DNA of 64,000 bases from Proteles cristata cristata (GCA_017311185.1 JAESUZ010002871.1:1488001-1552000), one strand, 5' to 3'. Counted from the first letter of the stretch, positions 22,310 through 33,489 are shown. Translations and numbers: made by a program. Notes: generated from the letters alone by a model not told the origin.

Positions 22310-23088
22310 TTCTGAGTGACAAGAATGATTCACTTTAGCACCTTAGCTCTTGCTTGCGTCGACCTACAACCACTGGTGATGCCACAGAACCAGTGCTGTG
22401 GTGGACGGTGAGGGGCTGGAGATGCCCCAGCAGGAAGAACCAGCTTCGCATTCAGCCTGGCTCCATCAAGATGCAGAAACACTATTTATTGAAAGAGGAA
22501 CATGGAATTTCCTAAAATTTGCTTCAAAGTATACTTCATGATCTTGTGGCAAAATAAGGTGGAGACGGCTACCTCTTCCCCTAAGTGGCCTGAGGTAGTC
22601 TCTGAAAATGGGTTACTAGTAACTCAACCCAGAAACCCCCACAAAATCATGCAAACCAAGAGGTTAAAATCTTTACGTTCACTTTAAAAGTACCCATGAA
22701 ACTATCCCAGCCATGGAGGGTACTCATATCCAAAAAGCCACAAAAAAATGCCACTCTATAGAATTCCATGTGTGCCATCTTGTTGTTACATTGCTGGAGT
22801 TGGGAGGTGTGCCCATGCCAAACAGGAGGGTGGACATAGGTCCCATGACCCAGTAAGATACTGAATTTTTGCTGTACATGCTTAAGAATGCAGGAGTAAT
22901 GCTGAACTTGAGTCTTAATATAGACTCTCTGGTCATTGAGCACATCCAGGTGAGTGAACCCCAGATTTACAGAGTTCATTGTCAGATTAACCCCTACATG
23001 AGCTCACTCTGTTGCACTGAGATGATTCTTACTAAAAAGAGCAAATGTTTCCTAAGCCAGAAGAGGATGTTGCATGCACACAGGTGTA

Positions 23089-23090
<2 letters not shown>
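22310..23090. other. intron 2 sequence just upstream of exon 3
   Basis: Unique-looking sequence. It contains a 110-codon minus-strand open frame (22647-22979), in the sense of the gene but without recognisable homology or a clear splice context. Confidence 0.5.

Positions 23091-23091
<1 letters not shown>

Positions 23092-23124
<33 letters not shown>
23092..23124 (+). repeat. (AC)n microsatellite
   Basis: About sixteen uninterrupted CA dinucleotides follow GTACGTA. Confidence 0.95.
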
Positions 23125-23125
<1 letters not shown>

Positions 23126-23194
23126 CTCAGGAAGAACACCAAAGAAAAACATATGGCCCATTAATCAATTCAGCATAAAATAAATGTAAATGAA

Positions 23195-23241
23195 AGTAAA
23201 ATAAAGAAAAGAAAAGAAAAGAAAAAAGAAAAGAAAAGAAG
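23195..23241 (+). repeat. (AAAAG)n simple repeat
   Basis: AAAAG pentamers with one A insertion, downstream of the CA microsatellite. Confidence 0.9.
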
Positions 23242-23269
23242 GTGCAGATCATGAATCTTATTTTGCCCC

Positions 23270-23325
23270 AGACGCATTTATGGGATGTCTACAGTAGGCC
23301 AGGCATGGTGGCAGGTTTCGGGGCT
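23270..23325 (-). mobile_element. probable L2 fragment, antisense
   Basis: 'atgggatgtctacagtaggc' followed by 'caggcatggtggcaggttt' resembles the antisense L2 3' 'cctactatgtgccaggcac' region. It is short and tentative. Confidence 0.35.
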
Positions 23326-23329
23326 GAAA

Positions 23330-24595
23330 AAAAGAAAAATGCAATTATCAACTCTGTTTATTCAAGTAAGAGATGGAACATTTTTATTTAGCTTCTGAGA
23401 AAATCCTAAGTATATAATACTCTTGAACAAAAACTTTTAATCAATCCTTGAACTTTTGGTTCATTACAAATAAAAATCTCAATCCTACAGTCTATTTCTG
23501 CCAAATTTTAAATGGTCAGCATTTGCACTCAGCAGGTCAACATGCCCTCTCTCTGTTGGGTCCTCCTCCCTACCTGGAGAGTCTGTGTGGGTCCACTCCA
23601 CATTCCCCCATAAAATGCTTTCCTTATCAACATGGGTGGTCCACTCACTCGCTCTAAAGGGTACGTGACTAACAATAAATGCATCCTCCCATCCAAGGGA
23701 TGTGTGTAGGATATCGGATATAGATATGAGTGAAAGAAATTTTTGATGGTAGAATTTAAGATATCAATTAAGCCCACAGGGACTTTCTTATTTTGTTTTA
23801 ACTGGAGTTCAAGAGCTCCTCCCTCAATTCCAAGAAATTTTTCAGTAACATTCTCTACATCTACACATAAAATCAGCCTTTTATGGATGGGTTAAGTATC
23901 TTTCATAATCAGAAACCAAACCATAAGACATCAGAAGATTTTATCTTTGGTTTTTCAATACTTAATAATTTCGTATTCCATAGCAGTCATATTTTTTTGT
24001 GTGTAAGGAGTTTCCTATTACTGAAATTAGCAGAGGAAAATACTTTTTCTTGGGGGTTATCAAGGGATATAATTACCTCCAGAAGCACTCCTATTTAAGA
24101 GACGCCTGTCCACATAGGAGTCTGGACCGTGTCCTTCTGGTTGACTTGAGTTTGTAATATGCCTTAGGTTTGGCCATGTACCAAGTGGTGGTTAGTACTG
24201 TAGTGAACAGTGGTTCCTTGGAGGTGTGCGGTACAGGACTTGCATGGTCATATGTGGATGTACTGGCAGTATTAGCAGAATATCACCCAACCACTATGGA
24301 CTCAGTGTCATGGAAGTGAATTAAAGGCTGTGTGCACAAAAAACATGTTAAAAGTCCAGGTTACATGCATGACAGAAGAAAAACACAGATCCTCTAAAGA
24401 CTACATGATAGGGATGAGGGAATTGGATGTCAAATGTGTATCCAAAGGTCCTGTGCGGCTATGATGGGAAGAAACAATTCTAAAGTTCAAGGTGTCTAAG
24501 AGAGTGAGCCAGAGGAACTGACCATTTGATATTCCGAAGTCATCTGCTACTAGGATGCTAACCAACTGCTAACTTTCCCCCATCTCTGCCATCAA
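23330..24595. other. intron 2 sequence, no confident feature
   Basis: Unique-looking. Its right end (24455-24590) shows diffuse similarity to 25803-25945, suggesting an old unnamed repeat or duplication. Confidence 0.45.
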
Positions 24596-24599
24596 TCAT

Positions 24600-24735
24600 A
24601 ATTATGCCCAGCACCATCATAAGTGTTTTTAACTTGTCAGAAATCATTCTAAGAACTTTAAATACCTTTACAGCTTAATTCTCAGAAACCCTGTGAAATA
24701 AATACAGAGAGGTTAAGAAACTTACCCAATTGTGG
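24600..24735 (-). mobile_element. MIR SINE, antisense
   Basis: 'ttaattctcagaaaccctgt' and 'cagagaggttaagaaacttac' match the antisense MIR core. Confidence 0.75.
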
Positions 24736-24960
24736 CTTCAGAGATTGTGTTCTTCAGTACTACCCTATAACTTTTTGCAAGCATAAGCTCCCCCATAGAA
24801 GGACAGGGAACAGGGACATTCCCCTCCTGAATGAAGGAAGAGCCCAAGTCAGAGCTGCAAGGCTCTTTACCACATCCCTCAGATGGGGCTGGGCATCTGG
24901 TAGTGGCCAACAACACAGGACCAGGAGGAAAACACCTGCCATCCTATCTTCTGGGTGTTT

Positions 24961-24985
24961 GTGTGTGTGGGGGGGTGGGGGTGGG
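24961..24985 (+). repeat. (GT)n plus G-run tract (G-quadruplex-type)
   Basis: GTGTGTGTG leads into G7-T-G5-T-G3, enough for four G-tracts with one-base loops on the plus strand, which is the template strand of SH3GL2. Confidence 0.85.
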
Positions 24986-24989
24986 TATT

Positions 24990-26655
24990 TATTTTTGTTT
25001 TTAAGTCCTCAAAGATCCACAAGAACTATTCTACTCTGGGCCTCTGCAAAAGGGAGGCTCTCCAACACTGAGCTGTTTGGCTAAAAGCCCTCAGTTACAC
25101 AGGCTTCTCTCAGAGGCTGGATACCACAAGTGCATATTTGGAGTGGTCCACAGGAAGGTCAGCAAGGAAGGTGTGAAAAATGGTTTTCATTTTGGGTATG
25201 GGACCCCCTTTCCCTTATTGCCTCTTTAAATAGACAGCTCAACTACTCAGCCTCTATTTGTAAACGGCACTAGCTTGGCTAATGCCAGTGGTCTCAGGGG
25301 AGCCACAGAGACAACAGAGATGCCAATATTAGTGTATTAAGTTTGGTTCCCAGTGTGGAATTCAATCTTCAAAGGAAAGTAGGAACAAAAACTATCCAGT
25401 GTTCCTTGTGGTCTGACAGGTAACTTCCACAAAGTTCGTTATGACTTTTTCTGCCCAACAAGTCAGATTCCTTCAACACTTTGTTACCTAAGCTATACAT
25501 CACCATAAAAAACCCATTTGATCAGATCATAAAACAAAATTCACTTGAAATCCTCTTCTGAAAACAACTTCATCCAATGTAATTATTTATATATTGTATT
25601 CTCAAGAAATACCTCAGAGAACAGCTTATTAGCAAATTCATTCACTAGCTCTTGCTCTTGATTTTACTCTGACAGATATTACTTGATAGAGTTAAAGAAG
25701 AGAAAGAGACCACTAGAGCATCTAAGCCAAAACCTTGATATTTTGAATGTGCAAGTCTCAACTCAGAGAATGGAAATGAACTGAGGTCACAAACCCACCA
25801 TAGCTATGATAGGAAGAAAAGTCGTTCAAAGGTCATGGGTCAGAGGTTTTCTAAGAAAGACTGCCGGAGAAGGAACTAAATAGTCCAATGGCCATCTGCT
25901 GGTAGAAGGCTGACCAAATTTTAGCTTCTCTCCATCTGTTTCCTTTCTAATAATGTCTCGGAGTCTTTCTGATAAACTATACTGTGTTTTGGTGGTCATG
26001 GAAAGGCTGAGGGTCAGTACTCTGTGAGAACCTTAAGTATGACTTATTAGGTACTTGCTAGGAAGCTATTTATACACTTAAAATAGATTTGTACAAGCAC
26101 ATATTCTCTTATTAATAGGTCTGATATAATTAACATGTACTAAGATTTCCACTTAAATATTTTATCATAACTTGCCAAGAGCTCATTCCCATTTGAGAAC
26201 TGCAGTTTAGCTCTGTTACTGATTTCCTCAACACCCTGATTTTCCGATCACCTGAAAATAAGTTTTGATGCATCCTAAATTACAACTTCCATTCCTATGA
26301 GCTCGTAAGACTGCCATTTCTTTAACTAACCTTGTCTGGATGGTGGTAAGAAGCCATTAGGGAAGGCTGTTTAGGGGTGAAACTATAAATATGTATTAAA
26401 ATAGGCATCTTTTCAGGACATAAAAACTCAATGTAGGTTTTCTTCTGAAAATAAAAACATAGATGTATATTCTTTTGGTCATTTTCTTCCATTTTCCCAA
26501 TACTAGGATTTTAGCAACTTGCATACTTTAGAATCAGAAGGTTCTCCCTTCACTATCTAGTCTTGTGATTTACAACTTACAACTTTGGGTAGGGAGAAAA
26601 ATAGCTCTTTTAACCTGCTGTACTCTCTGTAACATTTTTCTTAATCAGGAAAAGC
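24990..26655. other. intron 2 sequence, no confident feature
   Basis: About 1.7 kb of unique-looking, AT-rich DNA without long open frames. 25803-25945 resembles 24455-24590. Confidence 0.45.
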
Positions 26656-26658
26656 AAG

Positions 26659-27170
26659 GGTTGGCAAACTATGGCCAGTGGGCCAAATCTGGGCCACTAG
26701 CTGTTTCTACAGTTTTAAATGATTGGGAAAATTCAAAAGGAGACTACCATTTCATTGCACATAACATAGACATGAAATTCAAATTTGTGTCTTCAGATAA
26801 ATTTGAATGAAACACAGCTATGCTCATTCCTTTTAGGCACCATCAATAATTGCTTTTGCTCTTCAATAGCGGAGGTGAGAAGTTTCAACAGAGGCCACAG
26901 AAGCTCTCTGACCAACAAAGCCTAATGTGCTTACAGAAAAAATCTGGGGGTGCCTGGGTGGCTTAGTCGGTTAAGCGTCCGACTTTCGCTTAGGCCATGA
27001 TCTCACGGTTCGTGGGTTCGGGCCCTGCGTCGGGCTCTGTGCTGACTGCCAGCTCAGAGCCTGGAGCCTGTTTCAGTCTGTGACTCCCTCTCTCTGTGAC
27101 CCTCCCCTGTTCATGCTGTCTCTCTCTCTCTCCTAGAAAAAAAAAAAAATCTGCTAATCCCTTGCTAAGT
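26659..27170 (+). mobile_element. hAT-type DNA transposon relic, split by a SINE
   Basis: It opens with GGGTTGGCAAACTATGGCC, continues through 'gaaacacagctatgctcat' and 'accaacaaagcctaatg', and closes after the SINE with 'aaaaaatctgctaatcccttg'. The ends are diverged terminal inverted repeats of a Charlie-like non-autonomous element. No transposase reading frame remains. Confidence 0.72.
26947..27143 (+). mobile_element. CAN SINE (SINEC), close to felid consensus
   Basis: GGGGGTGCCTGGGTGGCTTA, GTTCGTGGGTTCGGGCCC and a CT-rich end are well conserved. The 10-base repeat AAAAAATCTG flanks it (26937-26946 and 27144-27153). Confidence 0.94.
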
Positions 27171-27171
27171 T

Positions 27172-28400
27172 TGTATCTTTACCAAGGTGTGCCACAGTGA
27201 ATCTATGGATGCTGAGCACTTCATCAGCTGCCCCAGCCTCTAGAAACAAGACACAACAGAACCAACAGGCACCAGATTGACTAGAATATGATTTTTGTTC
27301 TGAGGCATCTGAATATTACCTTTTCTACTAGAGACAAAGTAGACATTGCATCCTGGACTTAGCTGGCAACACACACGAACTACATAGCATTCTTTGTGAG
27401 ACAAAAAAGCAAAACAAAACAACAACAACAACAAAAAAAACGATTAAAGACATGACTTTTATACTGTCAGATACTGCATCATCCCAGATACTGTCATGGG
27501 GATGCAGGAGCAGAGTTTAAGGGGGGAAAAAAATATCTTAAATTTGAGCAGGACAGTGTGTGTGTTTGGTGATAATATTTAATACTAAATAGAGAATTAA
27601 GCATCCACTTGGACATGGGGTAACACAGTTATATGCCATATGAACACTAAATCTTTTTGAATTCTTAATTTTTCTATCACTAAAGAAAATGAAACTTTTA
27701 GGAAGGCACATGTACCCACTTAAAATAATGAGGACCCTGAATGAGACACCTAATTAAGCAAGTCACAGAGACATAATGGAATCAGTACCCTGGGAAAGTT
27801 TGTCATGCAGTAGGATACAGGCTGGCCCAATAAGGATGTTTTAACAGTTCCCTACTGACTCATAAGAATTAATGTACCTGTTCCCAAATTGCTCTGCTTT
27901 CTAGCAGTTATGTGGTATTTGGAAAGCCTGATTAATACTGTGTTGAAAAACAAAAACAAACAAGGCATTAGACTGAGATTTCCCCAATGTATTTTTTTTT
28001 GCTAATCATCATAGGTATTACCTTTAATGAATACTAGCATGGAACACACAGCTGAGACACTTGACTTCCCTGAATTTCAGGATCACCAGAAGGCTGTCTT
28101 TAGAGCTCATCTTGCCTGGGGCTCTTACCCATCTTACAAGTACGCCAGTGAGTGAAGGTCTCAGTACAGTCACCCACACCTTGTTTTACCACTACATCCA
28201 TGAAGAAGAGACATTCATAGGCGTGACATATCCCAAAGGGTTCACTCACATATGTGTTACTCTGAGTGTGCTGGCCCGGACTTTGACTCCTTCCTCCTTC
28301 ATTTGAGATAAATCACCAGAATTCAACAGTATTAAAATGTGACATTATTAGTTACAAATTACTTGCCACAATACTCAGAAGACATGATGACTAGTGTGTT
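27172..28400. other. intron 2 sequence with a short (CAA)n/(A)n tract
   Basis: Unique-looking apart from (CAA)n/(A)n at about 27417-27440. Nothing coding was recognised. Confidence 0.45.
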
Positions 28401-28404
28401 TCAC

Positions 28405-28600
28405 ACCACTTCACAAGATGGTTTTTTAGCCTCTGCTTGAACATGGACAATGATGGGGAGTTCAATTATAGCCATGGCTTTCTTTTTCTTAAGTGGCTCT
28501 GATAGCCAGAAGTTCTTTCATAAATTGAGTCTGACTCTATCTCTTCACAGTTCCTACTCATTAATTCTATTTCTACCACTCGGCATTGCATAGAAAGCTG
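28405..28600. mobile_element. CR1/L3-type LINE relic
   Basis: 'gcctctgcttgaacatgg', 'gatggggagttcaattat', 'agaagttctttcataaattg' and 'cagttcctactcattaatt' follow the old L3/CR1 3' consensus order. Polarity is left open. Confidence 0.55.
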
Positions 28601-29024
28601 TAACAACCCTTCTCCACCCAGTGACTAATTAACTGTATGAAGATGATGACCATGGACATTCATTTCTGACTTTTCCCCACATCCCACTCTGCAAACAACC
28701 CACTCTTTCACACTCTCAAATGGAACAGCATTCTTTTCCAACATCCTTCTTGCCTTAAAATTTGAGGCAGCCTTTAAGAAGAACTCTGTTCTCACACTTA
28801 AGTGGTATACAACCACATTTCCAACCACATAACCTCTTCTGGTTTCAAGAAGAGGGATTCCCCAGGACACTTTACAGACTGCGAAAAGGGACACTACAAA
28901 TTGCAGGATTTACCTCAGGTGCCCTCTGCTCTAGAAAGCTTCCACCAATCTAACCAACTTGAGCTAGGTCTTCCATGGGGCTCTCCACAGGGTGCCAAGC
29001 ACCATGTCCTGTAAGTCAGGTTTC
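28601..29024. other. intron 2 sequence, no feature recognised
   Basis: Possibly eroded LINE sequence between an L3-like and an L2-like piece. No motif was clear enough to assign. Confidence 0.35.
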
Positions 29025-29150
29025 CTCCATCAAAACTGGAAGTTCCTTGAAGGCAGGAACTGTGCCTTAATCATCTTTGTATTCCTGATGCCCAGCACAA
29101 CACTGTGTACATGGAGGACTCATTTACAGATATTCTGTATGAATTAATGA

Positions 29151-29155
<5 letters not shown>
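29025..29155 (+). mobile_element. L2 3' end
   Basis: 'cttgaaggcaggaactgtgc', 'ttgtattcctgatgcccagc' and 'gaattaatgaata' are the L2 3' terminus. Confidence 0.72.

Positions 29156-29156
<1 letters not shown>

Positions 29157-29203
<47 letters not shown>
29157..29203 (+). repeat. compound (TC)n(AC)n microsatellite
   Basis: A TC dinucleotide array changes directly into an AC array with no spacer. Confidence 0.95.
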
Positions 29204-29205
29204 TG

Positions 29206-30980
29206 CATGTGCACAGACCCCCAAAACCACAGTATCACTGCAGCAACAGATAGAGATTTAAGAAGGAATTACAGATCCTTCAAATTCTAGAGCTTCCTCT
29301 TGATGAAAAATCTGCAGCTTCTCAATAAACATATCTACAAGATGTCTATACCACAGTAAGAACTTTAGTCTGTATTTAACAGATCTTGTAAGCAACAGAT
29401 ATCATTTAAAACTAACATGTAAACAATTCTATGCAAGGCATTTAAGGGAGGAAAGAAGTGGTTATAGGCAGGGGTCCTGCAGAGACAACAGAGTTGCAGG
29501 GTTCCACTCAATCAGCTCTGGCAGCTGTGAATGCTAAGAGACACATGTACGATTTTATTGCATCTCAGCAGGAGATGGCTGGGGTGGCTGATTAGAGAAC
29601 AACCTCTAGGAATACCCACTTCTCTTTCCAACTAGTGCTGCTTATGCAAACCTCTAATTTGCTTCATTCTGTTGCCTAATTGCACCTCTGAGAACACAGC
29701 TGAACAAAGGTCTCTTTATTCAAAATGCCTGATGATCAGAAAGCTGACTGTGGATGGGTGATTCTTCTGTGAGCTTGGAAATGCCAAGCTAAAATATTTC
29801 TGTAAGTCATTAATAAACTAACAGAAGAGAAGAGACTGAGATTCCAAATTGAAGGCATGTGCTTTCCAGTTATCACAGAAATCTTTACCTTTAATGCAAA
29901 TTTAGCATAGGAGAGAATGTAAAATGTACACAGCACCACGGGTAAGACAAAAATATGTGTAGTAAAATGAAATAAAATAATTTCCACACTGCTCTGAAAT
30001 GTAAATCTCTCTATTTACTTACATACAAACCCAAATACAAAACCACAGGTGAATCTCAACTAAACAGCAAAAGTTTTTTTTTAATTTTATTCCAGGAATA
30101 TCTCTTTTGAGACAAAAGCTTCAGAAACTAATTATTTTCTAGGAAATAGGAGAAATAAACCTTACCTCTAGGCCCAGAGGGCCTTTGAGTCTTTGCCTAA
30201 AGTAAAATACTTATAAGATCTTTCATTTCAATTAGTTTGCAAGATGGGCATGGATTCAAAGGCTTAATTGGTTTCTCAGTGATAAATTCTACTCTATTCT
30301 CTAAATTTCCTGTTCTTTTTGGTTTCACTTAAAAAATGGAAAGTTTGTCTTAGCTTACAATGAGCTACCTGGCTTATTATCTTTAGTCCTGGCAGATGCT
30401 CAAAGCTCAACTCAAATTCTGACTCCTTAGTTCTGCTGGTGCAAATTAACAAACCCACAGGCCAGCTCCTTATGATATGTGAGGAACCCCAATATTACAG
30501 GGAATAGAGGAATCAAGTCATTCTAGGCAAATGCATCCATATCTGGTCTCAGATGCTGCAGAAGATAGAGGGGTATAATACCATTTCCAGAATGATGAAT
30601 ATCAGGGGTACTAGCTTTGGTTCGTCAGGCAGTATTTAGAACTGTCCAGAGATGAGAATGCAGACCAATGCAGACTTTAATTGCTCCAGTGGGGGCAAAT
30701 AGCTATCAGGCATTCAGTGTAAGAGGCTGGACTCCCAGACTTCTGGTTGTTACTCAGGACTCTTGTATTAAATCTCCTCTCTAGTGGGCACCTGTGTTAT
30801 GAATGAGATTCCAACTCAAGAACTTAGCCAGAATGACCAGTTAGGTAAACACTACACAATCTCATTTCACAAGACCCCTCTCCCTTAGCAACTCATTTTC
30901 TTTTTTTCAGGAACTCAAATGTGTCCTGTTCTTTCTTACTTGCTGTTTCCTTTACAGAAACATTAATCTCTAATAATCCG
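29206..30980. other. intron 2 sequence, no feature recognised
   Basis: The longest stretch of intron 2 (about 1.8 kb) in which I saw neither a repeat family nor a plausible exon. Confidence 0.45.
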
Positions 30981-30984
30981 TACT

Positions 30985-31065
30985 CATCCTGTTCACTGTA
31001 GTATCCTACATGCTTGGCTCACAGAGGCACAAAACAATAATTTGTTGAATTCATCGATGAACTCA
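30985..31065 (+). mobile_element. L2 3' end
   Basis: 'ctgttcactgtagtatcc' and 'aataatttgttgaattcatc' match the L2 3' terminus. Confidence 0.6.
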
Positions 31066-31454
31066 AAAGAAAAAACTTAAAAAGACAAGGCACAAAGCAC
31101 CTAGAGATTTTTCTTTGGTTCTACACCCAAACAGCACAAATAGCAAAACTGAGGCAGTCCACTGGAACTGATGTGACCTACATAAAAATGCAGTTTTCTA
31201 GGTACTACAGGCTGTTGACATCCTCTGTTCAAGTACAGGGTGTGTACTGCCAGATCCTCTACACATCAGTAGTTGGACACCGGAAGCAATTCTTTGCACA
31301 ATGCAACACACACTCTTCACCATAAGCCTAACTATCACTTGCTATGAACCATCTCAAAGAGAAAATATAGTGATGTTACAAGAGAAATGAAATGGGCTAT
31401 TTTGTTTGCCACCTCCACCCTTACCTGCTGAGAGCTGGCTATCTTTTAGGCAGA

Positions 31455-31690
31455 ACGCTAAATGATTAACATTATTTTTAATCCTTAACAAAAGTCCCCC
31501 AACTAGGAATTCATATTCTCATTTTACATTTACACAAAAACAAGAGACTCAGAGCAGTAAACTGACTTGTGGGTCAAGGAGTGTAGAAGTAACATGGCCA
31601 AGCCCCCAGGCCCCTTCAGGCATACCATCCACACACCTGCTCCACCACACAGCCCTGCCCAGAGGTCCACCAAGGCCGGGCAATGACTCA
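31455..31690 (-). mobile_element. MIR SINE, antisense
   Basis: 'ttaatccttaacaaaagtcc', 'attctcattttacatttaca' and 'agactcagagcagtaaactg' follow the antisense MIR consensus. Confidence 0.6.
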
Positions 31691-32035
31691 AACTCTCCCA
31701 GACACTTGGGACACCATTTCCCACCTTCCCCTATTTTCTTCCCACCCCACTCCCCATTCAAACAAAACTTCATGTTGTACCCGTTTGGAAAACTAATGAT
31801 AAAATCCACCAGGACAGTACGCTATGACATTTCACCTTTGCTGAGGCTTTGTTCTCAGTACAAAGGGAAGAGAGGATACTTAGCAATCTTCTGTTTTAAA
31901 ATATACACTAAAAGGAGAGTGTATTTTAAAGTAACAAAATGCATTTTCGGTTACCAGCAGAGAGAGCAGTTTCCTTCCCCTTTCAGTATGCTAGACAATT
32001 TCATGTCGAAGGAAGCTCTAAGGGTCAAGACTTAC

Positions 32036-32104
32036 CCGCTCCATCTCTTTGAAGTCATCATCCAGCTTGGTTCCTTCAGCTCCTCCAACCTTTTCACTCA
32101 CTTT
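32036..32104 (-). CDS. SH3GL2: SH3GL2 (endophilin A1) coding exon 2
   Basis: This 69-base minus-strand exon is exactly 23 codons (phase 0 at both ends). It follows a pyrimidine-rich acceptor ending TCTTCTTTAG and is followed by a GTAAGT donor (32035-32030). The peptide begins KVSEKVGGAEGTK and ends LDDDFKEMER. It matches residues 16-38 of endophilin A1, that is, the end of the N-terminal amphipathic helix region and the start of BAR helix 1. SH3GL1 shares much of this stretch but has LVSEKV at the start and EMEKK at the junction, whereas here the exon ends in ER and exon 3 starts with KVDVT, as in SH3GL2. Splicing to exon 3 across a 9,747-bp intron keeps the frame open. Exon 1, which encodes the initiator methionine and about 15 residues, is not in the window, so the start codon cannot be placed here. 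The exon is intact. Confidence 0.97.
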
Positions 32105-32164
32105 CTAAAGAAGACAAACAAAAAGGAGAATTATTATAAAGTTTCTTTTCAAAGCATGTGTTAA

Positions 32165-32395
32165 AAGTTTCCAGCACTTTCACAAACATCATCTAATATC
32201 ATTTTTCCCACAGCCATTCCCTGACATGGGTGGACAGTCCCATTTACATAGGAGGAAACTGTGGCTCAGAAGGTTTAAACAAATTGCCAAAAACCAGGCA
32301 CCCAGTAGGTATTGAAACAAGAATTTGAACTTAATTCCTCTGCTTTCAAACCCAGTCTTCTTTATTATATACATCATTATATAACTACCTAATCA
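32165..32395 (-). mobile_element. MIR SINE, sense to SH3GL2, beside exon 2
   Basis: 'cccatttacataggaggaaac', 'gtggctcagaaggtttaa' and 'aacaagaatttgaacttaatt' follow antisense MIR (first motif given in two overlapping parts). It ends about 60 bp upstream, in gene sense, of the exon 2 acceptor. Confidence 0.72.
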
Positions 32396-32399
32396 CTGA

Positions 32400-33205
32400 C
32401 ATTTTCCTTTTGAAAGTTCTGAGGGACGACAATATCATACAATTATCATTTCCCTCTGATAATGGATCTAAAATGCTACCTAGGTAGAAAACTGCAACTT
32501 CTTCAATCTGTTTATCAATGGGCTATTGAACAGACAATCTCATGCATCTATAAAACTGGTAAGAAAAAAATCAGCCCAGCTGATCTTCAGATAAAAGGGC
32601 TTGAATACTAATCTTATAAAGCTTCTTGTAGCTGTCTATATCCTTATAAACATGAGAAACTATATGGAAGGAAGTTAAGGGCATTTCTTTGCTACCCAAT
32701 CAATTCCCATTATTATACATTTTATATTCACTAATTTACACATGCAAATGATCATTTTCCACATGTAGACTTCATGTTTATTAAAAAGCTAAACATCTTA
32801 TTTTGTTCTGAAATAAAGAATTAAATTAAATCTAATAAAAATTTATGAATGGATCACAAGGAAAATAGTTTCATCAAAGGCAGGAATATTAAATGCTAAT
32901 GACTTCAGACTTTTGTTGCTCTTAAACTACACTAATTATAAAGGTAGTTAGATGCCTTTTACAAAGATGTCACTGTATTAAAGTTATCACACACAGAAAC
33001 CAAAGTATGATTTTCCATCTTCTTCAATAACTGTCTGATTGAAGGACTCCACAGAGAAGGCCAATGGCAGACCTGTAACAATCTCAGTAACAACCTGGAT
33101 CAACCCCTAAGTTTGGTTTATCTCCTTCTAAAGGAGTCCTTGGATATATGTCTCTGTCCCCTGGCAATGGAAGCTCATATAACCCTTTGCTGGGGCTTGA
33201 ATGTA
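32400..33205. other. intron 1 sequence upstream of exon 2, no feature recognised
   Basis: AT-rich unique-looking sequence between the MIR and a (CT)n tract. Confidence 0.5.
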
Positions 33206-33209
33206 TTCC

Positions 33210-33295
33210 TTTCTCTCTCTCTCTCTCTCTCTCTCAATCTCTCTCTCTCTCTCTCTCTCGATCTCTCTCAATCTCTCTCTCTCTCAATCTCTCTT
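33210..33295 (+). repeat. (CT)n tract with regular AATCT/GATCT interruptions
   Basis: CT runs are separated four times by CAAT or CGAT units. Open frames at 33113-33515 in all three plus frames exist only because CT repeats lack stops. Confidence 0.93.
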
Positions 33296-33489
33296 CCTTC
33301 ATTCCTGCTTTCTGCTATCAGGAAAACCTCTAGAAGAGACTACTATGGGAGAAACTGAAGGTACGAATTCCATCACCACTCTGGACTTACGTACCAGATG
33401 CCACCCCTTTCACCCCAGCAGTAGTAGCAGAAGGAAATGTGTTGTGATGAATGGCCATGGCATAGACAGATTCCTCTACTCTTTGCCAG

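Larger units (their letters stand above)
22289..32035 (-). other. SH3GL2: SH3GL2 intron 2 (complete)
   Basis: This 9,747-bp intron is bounded by the exon 2 donor (GTAAGT, 32035-32030) and the exon 3 acceptor (CAG, 22291-22289). Compared with the flanking introns it is repeat-poor: one complete CAN SINE inside an old hAT element, a few MIR/L2/L3 relics and three microsatellites. No cryptic exon of the gene was recognised. Confidence 0.95.

Noticed and set aside
22647..22979. 110-codon minus-strand open frame in intron 2
   Set aside because: It has gene sense but no homology to endophilins and no flanking splice signals. A second frame (22724-22945) is open over the same bases, indicating low stop density.
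31706..32164. 152-codon plus-strand open frame overlapping exon 2
   Set aside because: It is the antisense shadow of the SH3GL2 exon plus flanking intron; the peptide resembles nothing known.
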